Shown here in pieces: positions 53,691-63,556 of a stretch of DNA of 64,000 nucleotides. Made by a program: the position numbers and the translations under genes. The stretch is from NCBI RefSeq assembly GCF_018687075.1, contig NZ_CP061285.1, positions 682,001-746,000 of the forward strand, in the 5' to 3' direction. This stretch comes from Polynucleobacter sp. MWH-UH35A (GTDB taxonomy: Bacteria > Pseudomonadota > Gammaproteobacteria > Burkholderiales > Burkholderiaceae). Under the pieces are notes generated by a model. It worked only from the letters and a program-made list of their open reading frames with translations, was not told the DNA's origin and searched no databases. The number at the start of each line of letters is the position of its first letter. Position 1 is the first letter of the stretch.

Positions 53691-54419
53691 TTATTTCCTT
53701 TTTTGATACTGGGTTGAACCAAATAACTGCTCTCTAGCCTTGTCATCATGCAAGGGTTTACGTAATGCTGTTAATACTTCGCAACCGCGCTTTACTGCTG
53801 GTCGCTTACCAATCTTTTCAAACCATTTTTTGAAATGCGGATACTCATGGATATCAATGCCTTGATTTTTCCAGTTGCGAGTCCATGGATAAATTGCAAT
53901 ATCCGCTATCGAATAGGATTTGCCTGCGATATAAGGATTATCTTGCAGTTGCCTATCCAATACCCCATAAATACGTTTGGCTTCATTAGTGTAGCGATTG
54001 ATGGCGTATTCGATTTTCTCAGGTGCGTAGAGGCGGAAGTGGTGGTTTTGCCCAAGCATAGGGCCAAGACCACCCATTTGGAACATGAGCCATTGCAGTA
54101 CTTCGTACTTGCCACGGGTATCTTGGGGTAGGAACTTGCCAGTTTTGCCTGCCAAATACAGAAGAATTGCGCCGGACTCAAAAAGGCTAATGGGTTTGCC
54201 ATCCGGACCATTGGGGTCGACGATTGCTGGAATCTTGTTATTCGGGCTAATTTTTAAAAAGGCTTTGGCGAATTGATCTCCTGCGCCAATATCAATCGGG
54301 TGTGCGAGCCACTCTTTCCCCAAACGATAGCCACATTCTTCCAACATGATATGAACCTTGTGACCATTTGGTGTGGGCCAGCTATATACATCGATTACGC
54401 TAGGTTTCTGGTTAGCCAT
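53691..54419 (-). CDS. Glutathione S-transferase, YghU/Nu-class-like
   Basis: A 242-residue glutathione transferase. The N-terminal thioredoxin-like domain contains ISPNNKIPAIVDPNGPDGKP and LFESGAILLYLAGKTGKFLP; the C-terminal helical domain has YSIADIAIYPW. The spacing and the PDG insert resemble the YfcG/YghU (Nu) class, which has disulfide-bond reductase activity. I chose ATG 54419 with GAGGAC upstream. The gene touches the next one end to start. Confidence 0.9.
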   Translation of the reverse strand: MANQKPSVIDVYSWPTPNGHKVHIMLEECGYRLGKEWLAHPIDIGAGDQFAKAFLKISPNNKIPAIVDPNGPDGKPISLFESGAILLYLAGKTGKFLPQDTRGKYEVLQWLMFQMGGLGPMLGQNHHFRLYAPEKIEYAINRYTNEAKRIYGVLDRQLQDNPYIAGKSYSIADIAIYPWTRNWKNQGIDIHEYPHFKKWFEKIGKRPAVKRGCEVLTALRKPLHDDKAREQLFGSTQYQKRK

Positions 54420-54427
54420 ATTGTCCT

Positions 54428-55624
54428 CTATAAAGTTTGTAAACGCTGTAGTGCTTGAGACAGGGTTTGTTCTTGCTTTGCAAAACAAAAACGAATCACG
54501 CCAGACTCGGTAGATTGCTCATAAAAAGCGGAGACTGGAATAGCGGCAACCCCAATTTCAGTTGTTAACCATTTACAAAAGTCAGCCTCATTAAATTTTG
54601 CCTGGGGAATATCTAATGCCGAGTAGTCAACACACTGAAAATAAGTGCCTGGAGTAGGTAGTAATTTAAATTTAGTCTTATCTAATCCTGCTTTGAAAAA
54701 ATCTCGCTTTGCTTGATAAAAGGCGGGAAGATTTAAATAGTGTTCAGCGTTCGATAGATAACAAGCTAGGCCATATTGCATCGGCGTATTGACAGTGAAG
54801 ACATTGAACTGATGAACTTTGCGAAACTCCTTAGTCAATGCAGGCGGGGCGGCTACATAGCCCACCTTCCAGCCCGTGACATGATAGGTCTTGCCAAAGC
54901 TTGAAATCAGAAAACTCCTAGCGGCCAGTTCTGGGTGAGAAGCAACGCTGTGATGCTTTGCGCCGTCATAAACCATGTGTTCATAGACTTCATCACTCAA
55001 GATTAATGCGGAAGTATCTCGCACTAAATCTGCGAGCTGATCTAAGTCCGCCTTACTCCAAATCATCCCGGTAGGGTTGTGTGGAGTATTGATAATGATC
55101 AATCGGGTATTGGAATTGATTGCTTTTTTTAAGTTGTCCCAAGGAATTTCATAGGAAGCCACTTGCCCAGATTCATCGCGAACCACTTCCAAAGAGATGG
55201 CAACCGTTTTGCCGCCGGCCAATTCAATGGAAGGGCGATAGCTGTCATAAGCCGGCTCGATGATGATGACTTCATCACCAGGGCTAACGCAAGCGAGTAT
55301 TGCCGTCAGAATACCTTGCGTTCCGCCTGCAGTAACTGTGATCTCAGCGTCAGGATCATAGTGATGGTTGTAAATGCGTTCAATCTTCTTGCTAATGCCA
55401 TTACGTAACTCTGTAATGCCAATCATCGGCGGGTATTGATTGCGATCTGCCAGCATGGCAGCGTTTACTTCCTCAATCAGTTTTCGATCGCATGGAAAAT
55501 CTGGAAAACCTTGCCCAAGATTAATTGCGTGATGCTCTGCAGCAAGAGCAGACATTACTGTAAAGATGGTGGTCCCAACCTTAGGTAGTCGACTTGGAAA
55601 TAAAGGTGTTTTTTGTGGGCTCAT
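54428..55624 (-). CDS. Class I/II aminotransferase, YbdL/DapC-like
   Basis: A 398-residue PLP-dependent aminotransferase. NLGQGFPDFP opens the fold; NTPHNPTGMIW and LSDEVYEHMVYD bind PLP, and the Schiff-base lysine is in SSFGKTYHVTGWKVGY. Closest in style to methionine aminotransferase YbdL and kynurenine/N-succinyldiaminopimelate aminotransferases; the substrate is not determined. It is the first gene of the long minus-strand run and divergent from yaaA. Confidence 0.92.
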   Translation of the reverse strand: MSPQKTPLFPSRLPKVGTTIFTVMSALAAEHHAINLGQGFPDFPCDRKLIEEVNAAMLADRNQYPPMIGITELRNGISKKIERIYNHHYDPDAEITVTAGGTQGILTAILACVSPGDEVIIIEPAYDSYRPSIELAGGKTVAISLEVVRDESGQVASYEIPWDNLKKAINSNTRLIIINTPHNPTGMIWSKADLDQLADLVRDTSALILSDEVYEHMVYDGAKHHSVASHPELAARSFLISSFGKTYHVTGWKVGYVAAPPALTKEFRKVHQFNVFTVNTPMQYGLACYLSNAEHYLNLPAFYQAKRDFFKAGLDKTKFKLLPTPGTYFQCVDYSALDIPQAKFNEADFCKWLTTEIGVAAIPVSAFYEQSTESGVIRFCFAKQEQTLSQALQRLQTL

Positions 55625-55708
55625 GCGGGGAGGGGTAATGATTAGTCTTTTAAAGCGGATATATCCGGTAGTCGCTAGAATGGTAAAAATACATAAACAA
55701 ATTGTGCC

Positions 55709-56485
55709 ATGCTGATCGTTCTTTCACCTGCTAAATCCTTGGATTACAAGACCCCTGTTAAGGTCAAAGCACCAACCTTGCCTGAGTTTGTCTCAGAATC
55801 CGCAAAGCTGATTGCCGATCTCAAGAAATTGGCTCCACAAGATATCGCTAAATTAATGGGTTTATCTGATCAATTGGCTGCCCTGAATGTGGGTCGCTAT
55901 CGGGATTGGTCCAAGAAATTCACCGAAGAAAACAGTAAACCAGCCATTTATGCTTTTGATGGCGATGTCTACGATGGCTTTGATGTCAAAACCCTAGATG
56001 CGAAGTCCGTAAAGTTTGCTCAAGACCATATCCGGATTTTGTCAGGCCTTTATGGCGCCCTTAAGCCATTGGATTTAATGCAGCCCTACCGCTTGGAGAT
56101 GGGCACTGCACTCAAAAATGCCAGAGGAAAGGACCTTTATGCCTTTTGGGGGAATCGTGTCACGGATTCCATCAAGAGCGTTTTGGAAAAACAAAAGAAG
56201 CCTGTGCTGCTCAATTTGGCTTCTGAGGAGTATTTCAAGGTGCTTCAGCCTAAAGAGTTGGATTGCCAAATTATTTCTCCCGTATTTCAGGATGCTAAGG
56301 ATGGTAAGTACAAGATTATTTCTTTTTATGCCAAGCGAGCTCGTGGCTTAATGGCTCGGTATGTTGTGGAAAATCGCATTACCGATCCAGCCGACTTGAA
56401 AGGTTTTAATCTGGACGGGTATAAATACTATGCCGCAGAATCGAAAGTAGATAAGCCAGTATTTAGAAGGGCAGAAAGAAAATAA
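55709..56485 (+). CDS. yaaA: Peroxide stress protein YaaA
   Basis: A 258-residue DUF328/YaaA-family protein. In E. coli it lowers free intracellular iron and so limits Fenton damage under peroxide stress, and the fold binds DNA. The signatures LSPAKSLDY at the start, [33 protein letters not shown] and [15 protein letters not shown] are all present. Its stop codon overlaps the next ATG by one base (TAATG), so the two genes are coupled. Confidence 0.95.
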   Translation: MLIVLSPAKSLDYKTPVKVKAPTLPEFVSESAKLIADLKKLAPQDIAKLMGLSDQLAALNVGRYRDWSKKFTEENSKPAIYAFDGDVYDGFDVKTLDAKSVKFAQDHIRILSGLYGALKPLDLMQPYRLEMGTALKNARGKDLYAFWGNRVTDSIKSVLEKQKKPVLLNLASEEYFKVLQPKELDCQIISPVFQDAKDGKYKIISFYAKRARGLMARYVVENRITDPADLKGFNLDGYKYYAAESKVDKPVFRRAERK

Positions 56486-57696
56486 TGGCCGTACATCGTA
56501 CTAAATCATCACAACGCAACTCTCCTGAAGTAGAGAAGTTGGTGGCCGATGCCATTTCTTTGGCAGCTTCTGGCAGTCAAATTGAAGATCGATTTTGGGA
56601 AGAGCGATTAAATGTCCGCTTGATGCGTCTTCTAAAGAGCCAGAATCAAAATGTAATCGATGCCGCCCTAGATCAAACCTTTCGAATTAACACGGTTGCC
56701 TTTGAAGTGCTTGCTGATATTGCAGAAACCTTGGCAGAGTCATTAAAGCTAGAGCATGAAGGGCAGGAGTGGGATGTGTTGTTATTGGCAATGCCGATTG
56801 TTGCTCACACGCGCTATCAAATTCCATCGGGCCCACTACCTGCCAATATTATTGAATCCACCGCACAAGCTTTGCATGCTGCAATCGCAGCAACGGATAC
56901 CCGCTTAGCAATTGTTCCTTGGCTCTACAGCATTGATCAAATGCCCCATTCACATTGCCAAACTCGCATATTGACCGAAGCTTTAGCGACTGCCGCTATC
57001 TCTGGAAAAGAAGTCAAGCTTGAGTTGCGCGATATGTCAGAAACCATTGCTGTCTTAGCAGATCCACGTTTTATTATTGCGGCTTTAAGCGCACCAAGTG
57101 GTTCGCCGATTTTCCGCTGGCAGGCTGAGCCACCGGCGCGCCAAGAGCGTGGCGTAAGTTTGATTGGTTGGCAAAATGCAATGCAAGAGCCAATAGCTTC
57201 TTTAATGCCTGGGTGTGAGTTTGAGTTGTTATTGCCAGAAGCCTATTTCACAAATTGTCGCTTGGCGGATAAGCATGTGCGACCTTTGAGTATTCGTGCA
57301 GCGGTTAATTTCTTGGAAAGTGCTCTCGGAATATTGCCTGCAGGCTTATCGTGCGTAGTTGGTGCTTTTGGTGAAGAGCAGGCTGATGAGTATCGAATTT
57401 CGTTTAGTGCCAAAGGTTCCTCCGAGGTAATGTATGGGGTGATCTGGCCGTTATATGATCGTGAAAGTGTAGCCAGCGATGCCTTGAATGATCTTGCGGA
57501 TGATGAGAGTCCAATCAAGAAGATTTGTGATGCCTTGCATGATGCTGGAGTGGATGATGTGTTCCGTCATGCCATGTTGTTTGATCCCGAGCTCTGTGAT
57601 GACTGCGGTGCACCGTTATTCCCCGATCGCTCTGGTGAGGCTGTGCATGCTGAGATGCCGGATGATGCGCCATCACAGCAGCCCTTATTTCATTAG
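56485..57696 (+). CDS. DUF2863 family protein
   Basis: A 403-residue soluble protein conserved in Burkholderiales and without known function. The N-terminal basic stretch, LVADAISLAASGSQIEDRFWE near residue 17, and YGVIWPLYDRES late in the protein are consistent with DUF2863. A C-terminal CDDCGAPLFPD motif may bind a metal, although only two Cys are visible there. It is translationally coupled to yaaA, which hints at a stress role but is not proof. Confidence 0.72.
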   Translation: MAVHRTKSSQRNSPEVEKLVADAISLAASGSQIEDRFWEERLNVRLMRLLKSQNQNVIDAALDQTFRINTVAFEVLADIAETLAESLKLEHEGQEWDVLLLAMPIVAHTRYQIPSGPLPANIIESTAQALHAAIAATDTRLAIVPWLYSIDQMPHSHCQTRILTEALATAAISGKEVKLELRDMSETIAVLADPRFIIAALSAPSGSPIFRWQAEPPARQERGVSLIGWQNAMQEPIASLMPGCEFELLLPEAYFTNCRLADKHVRPLSIRAAVNFLESALGILPAGLSCVVGAFGEEQADEYRISFSAKGSSEVMYGVIWPLYDRESVASDALNDLADDESPIKKICDALHDAGVDDVFRHAMLFDPELCDDCGAPLFPDRSGEAVHAEMPDDAPSQQPLFH

Positions 57697-57767
57697 AGAA
57701 GAGATGAGATAAAAACGAAACAAAAAGAAATGAAACGAAACCAGACGAACAAGAAAAGCTAAGCAAT

Positions 57768-57795
57768 AAAAAAGCCGCAATGAAGCGGCTTTTTT
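57768..57795. terminator. Terminator after the DUF2863 gene
   Basis: Stem AAAAAAGCCGC (57768-57778), 6-nt loop, GCGGCTTTTTT (57785-57795). The A- and T-runs make it bidirectional, so it can also end the convergent gene. The 70 bp before it is an A-rich, degenerate repeat of GAAAC/GAAC type. Confidence 0.88.
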
Positions 57796-57815
57796 ATTTG
57801 ATGCAATCTCAGAAA

Positions 57816-58190
57816 TTAATTCTGCACAAAAGGTTCCGCACCAGCAAACAAGTGGGGCAACTTACCAGCTTTCATTTCTGCTGTTTGGCAGAAATCGGCA
57901 AGACGCACACCTGCTTTAATGTTAAATAACATTGCTTTGTTGCCTAACACCACTAGGTCAAAACCAGAGTTGGTGTTCTTGTAACGCAAGCTGCCAGGTA
58001 GGGAGGTTTGGCGCTCTAAATCATATGATTTAGCTTCCCAAGTTAAGCGAACTTTTTCAGTGCTACCAGTAGTTTTGAACTGCTTGCTTTCCTGGCAAGT
58101 CCAAGTAATCACTTCTTCATTAGCGCTGGCGCTTGCAGTACCCAGAAGGCTTGCAAGTGCTACGCTAATGGCGAGAAGATTCTTTTTCAT
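57816..58190 (-). CDS. Exported MliC-like protein
   Basis: A 124-residue protein with a signal peptide (LLAISVALASLLGTASASA). The mature part has a WTCQES Cys near its start and a second Cys late in the protein, with beta-rich segments. The SLPGSLRYKNTNSGFDLVVLGNKAMLF stretch resembles the MliC (C-type lysozyme inhibitor) pattern of S-G-x-RY followed by G-x-x-A-x-L. MliC proteins protect against lysozyme. The match is by eye and partial. I chose ATG 58190 over a TTG 6 nt upstream. Confidence 0.6.
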   Translation of the reverse strand: MKKNLLAISVALASLLGTASASANEEVITWTCQESKQFKTTGSTEKVRLTWEAKSYDLERQTSLPGSLRYKNTNSGFDLVVLGNKAMLFNIKAGVRLADFCQTAEMKAGKLPHLFAGAEPFVQN

Positions 58191-58211
58191 GTGCAAAATT
58201 TCCTAAGAGGA

Positions 58212-59201
58212 TTAAGAGAGCAAGTGCTTAACGCCAGCTTGTTCTTCGAGCAATTCATTCAATGTGTGTGTCATGCGCTCACGGGAGAATGCATCGATTT
58301 CTAAACCTTCGATCATCTTGTATTCGCCGTTTTCGCAAACCACTGGGAAGCCATAAATTACTTCAGCAGGAATACCGTATTCACCTTTGGAAGGAATACC
58401 CATTGTTACCCACTTGCCGTTGGTACCCAGAACCCAATCATGAATGTGATCGATTGCCGCATTTGCTGCAGAGGCTGCAGAAGAAAGGCCACGAGCTTCA
58501 ATGATGGCTGCGCCACGCTTACCAACAGTAGGAATAAATACGTCTTTGTTCCATGCTGCATCGTTAATGGCATCTTTAACAGACTTGCCGTCGATTGTTG
58601 CAAAGCGATAGTCTGGGTACATTGTTGGGCTGTGATTGCCCCATACAACCAATTTCTCAATATCAGCAACTGGCTTGTTCAACTTGTTAGCCAATTGTGA
58701 GAGCGCGCGGTTGTGATCAAGGCGTAACATTGCTGTGAAGTTCTTCGCAGGAATATCTGGGGCAGATTTCATGGCAATGTAAGCATTGGTATTTGCTGGG
58801 TTACCAACAACCAATACTTTTACAGTTTTCTTAGCAACGGCATTCAAGGCTTTGCCTTGTGCTGTGAAAATTTGTGCGTTAGCTGAGAGCAAATCTTTGC
58901 GCTCCATGCCAGGGCCACGTGGGCGTGCGCCAACTAAAAGTGCAACATCGATGTCTTTAAAAGCGGTCATTGGGTCAGAGTGCGCTGTCATTCCTGCCAA
59001 GAGTGGGAAAGCACAGTCTTCCAACTCCATCATGACGCCAGTTAAAGCTTTTTGAGCCTTTTCATCAGGAATCTCAAGTAATTGCAGGATTACGGGCTGA
59101 TCTTTGCCCAAAAGGTCGCCATTGGCGATACGGAATAAAAGGGAATATCCGATTTGACCGGCTGCACCGGTTACGGCGACACGCATTGGGGCTTTTGCCA
59201 T
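58212..59201 (-). CDS. mdh: Malate dehydrogenase
   Basis: Oxidises malate to oxaloacetate with NAD in the TCA cycle. The 329-residue length matches the betaproteobacterial (cytosolic-like) type. [14 protein letters not shown] is the NAD motif; the substrate-binding Arg are in [13 protein letters not shown], and the catalytic Asp/His are in MLRLDHNRA and WGNHSPT. It is divergent from the GntR regulator, with a 14-bp palindrome between them. Confidence 0.97.
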   Translation of the reverse strand: MAKAPMRVAVTGAAGQIGYSLLFRIANGDLLGKDQPVILQLLEIPDEKAQKALTGVMMELEDCAFPLLAGMTAHSDPMTAFKDIDVALLVGARPRGPGMERKDLLSANAQIFTAQGKALNAVAKKTVKVLVVGNPANTNAYIAMKSAPDIPAKNFTAMLRLDHNRALSQLANKLNKPVADIEKLVVWGNHSPTMYPDYRFATIDGKSVKDAINDAAWNKDVFIPTVGKRGAAIIEARGLSSAASAANAAIDHIHDWVLGTNGKWVTMGIPSKGEYGIPAEVIYGFPVVCENGEYKMIEGLEIDAFSRERMTHTLNELLEEQAGVKHLLS

Positions 59202-59299
59202 TACTAATAACTCCAGAAGAAGGTTAAGAGGGTTGATGAACGAAAACTTTTCTATTATCCATTCAAGTGTAGGGACTTTAGCTTTACACTGTCAATGAT

Positions 59300-59313
59300 G
59301 TCTTATATAAGAC
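59300..59313. promoter_or_regulatory. Palindrome GTCTTATATAAGAC, candidate GntR operator
   Basis: A perfect 14-bp palindrome in the space between mdh and the gntR-type gene. It has the GT-N10-AC layout that is usual for GntR/HutC operators. It lies about 47-60 bp from the chosen regulator start and 99 bp from mdh, so autoregulation is plausible. Confidence 0.5.
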
Positions 59314-59359
59314 TAGAATTACCAAGAATTTTATCCAATTGACGCGGCCTGGAGTTAAT

Positions 59360-60097
59360 TTGTCTGATGTGACTTTGCCTATTGCCTCATTTAGCCCTCT
59401 GTATGAACAGATTAAGGCGATGATTTTGGCTAGTTTGCAAGCTTCGGAGTGGCTTCCGGGGGAGGTTATTCCCAGTGAAATGGAGCTTGCTGCCCGTTAT
59501 GCGGTTAGTCAAGGCACTGTTCGCAAGGCGATTGATGAGCTTGCTGCCCAAAACTTGTTGGTCCGCCGCCAAGGGAAGGGCACTTTTGTGGCCACCCACC
59601 AAGAGGACGACTGGCAGTACCGTTTTCTGCGTTTGGCGCCAGATTCTGGTGAAAAATTTCACCTTACCAATCAATTTTTGACCTGCGAAGCTACAAAAGC
59701 GACTGCTTATGTAGCAGATTTGCTTAAATTAAAGGCAGGCGACCCCATCATTCACATTGACCGAGTTCAGAGCTTTGCAGGCAAACCCATTGTTTTTGAA
59801 GAGATTTTGCTACCTGGCACCCGTTTTAAAGGTTTGGATCTTGAGGCGCTGAATGCTTGGCATGGTCCGATGTATGCCTTTTATGAGGGGCAGTACGCCA
59901 CACATATGGTTCGAGCTGAAGAAAAAATTAAAGCTGTAGCTGCTGACGAGGTCTTGGCCAAGCATTTGCATCTTGTGGTCGGTGCTCCGCTACTTTCTGT
60001 AGAGCGGGTGGCTTTTACCTACGGGAATAAACCAGTAGAAATTCGTCATGCTAGATACGACACTACAGAGCAGCATTACGAAAACAAATTGAACTAA
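59360..60097 (+). CDS. GntR family regulator, HutC subfamily
   Basis: A regulator of about 245 residues. The winged helix-turn-helix is near residues 10-75 (AARYAVSQGTVRKAIDELAAQNLL), followed by a UTRA ligand-binding domain (about 95-240, with VQSFAGKPIVFEEI and YDTTEQHYENKLN). HutC members sense sugars, histidine derivatives or organic acids. Its place between mdh and sdhC suggests control of TCA-cycle genes, which is a recurring arrangement in betaproteobacteria. I favour TTG 59360 because GGAG is 5 nt upstream; TTG 59339 or GTG 59369 are alternatives. Confidence 0.85.
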   Translation: MSDVTLPIASFSPLYEQIKAMILASLQASEWLPGEVIPSEMELAARYAVSQGTVRKAIDELAAQNLLVRRQGKGTFVATHQEDDWQYRFLRLAPDSGEKFHLTNQFLTCEATKATAYVADLLKLKAGDPIIHIDRVQSFAGKPIVFEEILLPGTRFKGLDLEALNAWHGPMYAFYEGQYATHMVRAEEKIKAVAADEVLAKHLHLVVGAPLLSVERVAFTYGNKPVEIRHARYDTTEQHYENKLN

Positions 60098-60242
60098 GTT
60101 TCCAAGAGAGCCACATCAGTAAAAACCAGTAATTTGACCCTTTAAACGCCAAAAAATCCCCAACACCCCTAAGGTTTCCAATAGAATATGTTGCGATACA
60201 ACAAAACCACACTGAACCTCCACCTAAAGATAGAGATTGCCC

Positions 60243-60662
60243 ATGGTTGATTCACAGCAAAACGTTAAAAAAGACAGACCGGTTTATCGAAATATTGGTC
60301 TAGCCCAGTTAATTAAATACCGCCTTCCTTGGGCTGGTAAGGTGTCCATTCTTCACCGCATCAGTGGAGCAGCTTTGTTCCTCATGTTGCCATTTATTTT
60401 GTATCTCTTTGATCAGAGTCTTGCCTCTGAGTTGAGCTACCAAAAATTCCAGGCTTTTACAGGCAATATCTTGGTGAAAATTATTTGCCTTGGCTTGATT
60501 TGGTCTTTCTTGCACCACTTCTGTGCTGGTATCCGCTACCTCCTGCTTGATTTAGAAATCGGCGTCGAGAAGTCTGAAGCGAATCGTTCGGCCATAGTCG
60601 TATTGTTCGTTGGCATCGCTCTGACTGCAGTGGTGGGTCTCAAATTATTCGGCTTGTACTAA
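60243..60662 (+). CDS. sdhC: Succinate dehydrogenase cytochrome b556 subunit
   Basis: A 139-residue membrane anchor of Complex II with three hydrophobic segments. ILHRISGAALF has the Ser/Arg ubiquinone-site pattern, and LHHFCAGIRYLLLD contains the heme b ligand His. I chose ATG 60243, with a purine-rich site upstream; TTG 60237 is the track start. It begins the operon sdhCDAB-sdhE. An imperfect inverted repeat (TGTTG-N5-CAACA, 60189-60203) lies 40 nt upstream. Confidence 0.94.
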   Translation: MVDSQQNVKKDRPVYRNIGLAQLIKYRLPWAGKVSILHRISGAALFLMLPFILYLFDQSLASELSYQKFQAFTGNILVKIICLGLIWSFLHHFCAGIRYLLLDLEIGVEKSEANRSAIVVLFVGIALTAVVGLKLFGLY

Positions 60663-60686
60663 GCGCACAACATCTAAGGAAATTTC

Positions 60687-61052
60687 ATGCCTATTTATCA
60701 AATTGGACCAAAGCGCTTAGTTGTAGGTGCGCACTACGGACTTAAAGAATGGATCATCCAACGCGTTACTGCGATAGTGATGGTGGTGTTCACGATTGTT
60801 TTGTTGGTTGACTACTGCATCACCGGCAGCGCCACCTATGAGGGTTGGTCTGGCTTGTTTAGCGGTCAAGTAATGAAGCTGTTGACACTGTTGGCCTTTA
60901 TCAGCTTGTTCTACCACGCTTGGATTGGCGTGCGTGACATCTGGATGGATTACATCAAACCCGTCAGCATTCGTCTGACACTCCAAGTGTTGACCGTTTT
61001 GTATCTTGTAGCCTGTGCGGCCTATGCCGTTCAAATTTTGTGGAAAGTGTAA
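60687..61052 (+). CDS. sdhD: Succinate dehydrogenase hydrophobic membrane anchor
   Basis: A 121-residue anchor with three hydrophobic segments. LFYHAWIGVRDIWMDYIKP contains the second heme b ligand His and the DY of the quinone site. RLVVGAHYGLKEWIIQRVTA is the conserved opening. It is 24 nt after sdhC and precedes sdhA by 4 nt. Confidence 0.94.
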   Translation: MPIYQIGPKRLVVGAHYGLKEWIIQRVTAIVMVVFTIVLLVDYCITGSATYEGWSGLFSGQVMKLLTLLAFISLFYHAWIGVRDIWMDYIKPVSIRLTLQVLTVLYLVACAAYAVQILWKV

Positions 61053-61056
61053 TTCG

Positions 61057-62835
61057 ATGACTGCAATTAAAAAATCATTGCCACGCCGCCGTTTTGATGC
61101 GGTGATCGTTGGAGCAGGTGGTTCTGGTATGCGCGCATCATTGCAGTTGGCTGAAGCCGGCTTGAATGTTGCTGTACTAACGAAAGTTTTCCCAACACGT
61201 TCACATACTGTTGCTGCACAAGGTGGTATCGGTGCTTCATTGGGCAATATGAGTGAAGACAATTGGCACTATCACTTCTATGACACCATCAAAGGATCTG
61301 ACTGGTTAGGTGACCAAGACGTGATCGAATTTATGTGTCGTGAGGCTCCAAAAGTCGTTTATGAGTTAGAGCACTTTGGTATGCCGTTTGACCGTAATCC
61401 AGATGGCACGATTTATCAGCGCCCATTCGGTGGTCACACTGCAAACTATGGCGAGAAGCCAGTACAGCGTGCTTGCGCTGCTGCTGACCGTACTGGTCAC
61501 GCAATGTTGCACACTTTGTATCAGCGTAACGTGCGTGCGAAAACCAACTTCTTTGTTGAATGGTTGGCGCTGGATTTGATTCGTGATGACGCTGGCGATG
61601 TTGTTGGTGTTACTGCTCTTGAAATGGAAACCGGTCAGGTTTACATCTTGGAAGCCAAGATTGTGATGTTGGCAACCGGTGGTGCGGGCCGTATTTGGGA
61701 TGCATCGACTAACGCATTTATTAATACCGGCGACGGTATGGGCTTAGCGGCTCGCGCAGGTATCCCATTGGAAGACATGGAATTCTGGCAATTCCACCCA
61801 ACTGGCGTTGCTGGTGCGGGTGTATTGTTGACAGAAGGCTGCCGCGGTGAAGGCGGCATCTTGCGCAATAAAGATGGTGAGCGTTTCATGGAACGTTATG
61901 CGCCAACTTTGAAAGATTTGGCTCCGCGCGATTTCGTATCTCGCTCCATGGACCAAGAAATTAAAGAAGGGCGCGGTTGTGGTCCAAACGGTGACTATGT
62001 TGTGCTCGATTTGACACACATTGGTGCCGATACCATCATGAAGCGTTTGCCTTCTGTTTATGAGATCGGTATTAACTTTGCTAACGTGGACGTTACTAAA
62101 GAGCCTATCCCAGTTGTACCAACTATTCACTATCAGATGGGCGGCATTCCGACCAACATTAATGGCCAAGTAGTTGTTCCAGGCAATGGCAAACACAATG
62201 AAGTTATCAATGGCTTGTATGCTATTGGTGAGTGCTCCTGCGTTTCTGTACACGGTGCTAACCGTTTGGGTACAAACTCATTGCTCGACCTTTTGGTATT
62301 CGGTCGTGCTGCTGGTAACCACATTGTTGGCCTGGATCTCAAGAATCGCGAATTCAAGCCATTGCCTGCGAATGCTGGTGAGCAAACCTTAGAGCGTATT
62401 GCGAAGTTGGATAACTCTACTTCTGGTGAATATGCGCAAGACGTAGCTAACGACATTCGTAAGTGCATGCAGAAATACGCTGGCGTGTTCCGCAATCAAG
62501 AATTGATGGACGAAGGTGTTCGTCAAATGGCGAAGTTGACAGAACGTGCTAAGAACTTATGGGTAAAAGACAAATCCGAAATTTTCAATACAGCACGTAT
62601 TGAAGCTTTGGAAGTGGCTAACTTGGTTGAGACTGCAAATGCAACGATGACTTCTGCGGCAGCTCGCAAAGAAAGTCGTGGTGCTCACTCGCATGATGAT
62701 CACCCACATCGTGATGATGACAACTGGATGAAACATACTCTTTGGTATAGCGAAGGCAATCGTTTGGATTACAAACCTGTCCAATTGAAACCATTGACTG
62801 TTGATTCAGTTCCTCCAAAAGAACGTACTTTCTAA
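61057..62835 (+). CDS. sdhA: Succinate dehydrogenase flavoprotein subunit
   Basis: Oxidises succinate to fumarate at the membrane face of Complex II. From ATG 61057 it is 592 residues; the longer open frame to 61015 overlaps sdhD. GAGGSGMRASLQ binds FAD, and the covalent FAD-linked His is in TRSHTVAAQGGIGA (residue 50). MEFWQFHPTGVAGAG and HGANRLGTNSLLDL carry active-site residues. The C-terminus has a His/Asp-rich stretch (HSHDDHPHRDDD) just before the usual DDNWMKHTLW ending. This His-rich insert is worth noting, as some betaproteobacterial SdhA proteins have one. Confidence 0.97.
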   Translation: MTAIKKSLPRRRFDAVIVGAGGSGMRASLQLAEAGLNVAVLTKVFPTRSHTVAAQGGIGASLGNMSEDNWHYHFYDTIKGSDWLGDQDVIEFMCREAPKVVYELEHFGMPFDRNPDGTIYQRPFGGHTANYGEKPVQRACAAADRTGHAMLHTLYQRNVRAKTNFFVEWLALDLIRDDAGDVVGVTALEMETGQVYILEAKIVMLATGGAGRIWDASTNAFINTGDGMGLAARAGIPLEDMEFWQFHPTGVAGAGVLLTEGCRGEGGILRNKDGERFMERYAPTLKDLAPRDFVSRSMDQEIKEGRGCGPNGDYVVLDLTHIGADTIMKRLPSVYEIGINFANVDVTKEPIPVVPTIHYQMGGIPTNINGQVVVPGNGKHNEVINGLYAIGECSCVSVHGANRLGTNSLLDLLVFGRAAGNHIVGLDLKNREFKPLPANAGEQTLERIAKLDNSTSGEYAQDVANDIRKCMQKYAGVFRNQELMDEGVRQMAKLTERAKNLWVKDKSEIFNTARIEALEVANLVETANATMTSAAARKESRGAHSHDDHPHRDDDNWMKHTLWYSEGNRLDYKPVQLKPLTVDSVPPKERTF

Positions 62836-62851
62836 GCAAGAGAGATAGAAG

Positions 62852-63556
62852 ATGAGTGATATCCGTATATTCGAAATTTACCGCTACGATCCAGATGTCG
62901 ATGCAGCTCCACGTATGCAGCGCTATGAGTTGGAGCTCACTGGCGAGCGTATGTTGTTGGACGCCTTAATTTCTTTGAAGAAGCAAGACGAAACCATTTC
63001 TTATCGTCGCTCATGCCGTGAGGGTGTGTGTGGTTCAGATGCGATGAACATCAATGGTAAGAACGGTTTAGCCTGTTTGACCAATATGTTGACTTTGCCT
63101 AAGGTCATCACATTGCGTCCATTACCTGGTTTGCCGGTAGTGCGTGATTTGATCGTCGACATGACATTGTTCTTTAAGCAATATTTATCCATCAAGCCTT
63201 ATTTGGTAAACGACAATCCCGCTCCTGAAAAAGAGCGTCTGCAAAGTCCCGAAGAGCGCGAAGAACTGAATGGTTTGTATGAGTGCATCTTATGCGCCTC
63301 ATGCTCAACTTCATGCCCATCTTTCTGGTGGAATCCAGATAAGTTCGTTGGTCCAGCTGGCTTGTTGCAGGCATATCGCTTTATTGCTGATAGCCGTGAT
63401 GAAGATACAAATCAACGCTTGGACAACTTAGAGGATCCATACCGCTTATTCCGTTGTCACACAATCATGAACTGCGTGGATGTATGTCCTAAGCACTTGA
63501 ATCCAACGAAAGCAATCGGCAAGATCAAGGAGTTGATGGTTCGTAGGGCAGTATGA
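62852..63556 (+). CDS. sdhB: Succinate dehydrogenase iron-sulfur subunit
   Basis: Passes electrons from SdhA to quinone through three iron-sulfur clusters; 234 residues. The 2Fe-2S motif [18 protein letters not shown], and the 4Fe-4S/3Fe-4S cysteines in [14 protein letters not shown] and [17 protein letters not shown] are complete. It overlaps sdhE by 4 nt. Confidence 0.97.
   Translation: MSDIRIFEIYRYDPDVDAAPRMQRYELELTGERMLLDALISLKKQDETISYRRSCREGVCGSDAMNINGKNGLACLTNMLTLPKVITLRPLPGLPVVRDLIVDMTLFFKQYLSIKPYLVNDNPAPEKERLQSPEEREELNGLYECILCASCSTSCPSFWWNPDKFVGPAGLLQAYRFIADSRDEDTNQRLDNLEDPYRLFRCHTIMNCVDVCPKHLNPTKAIGKIKELMVRRAV

Noticed and set aside
57697..57765. Regulatory RNA in the A-rich gap after the DUF2863 gene
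   Set aside because: It is low-complexity GAAAC-type sequence with no stable structure before the terminator.
62690..62730. Frameshift or insertion at the His/Asp-rich stretch of sdhA
   Set aside because: The frame continues cleanly into the conserved C-terminal ending, so it is an in-frame His-rich segment rather than an error.
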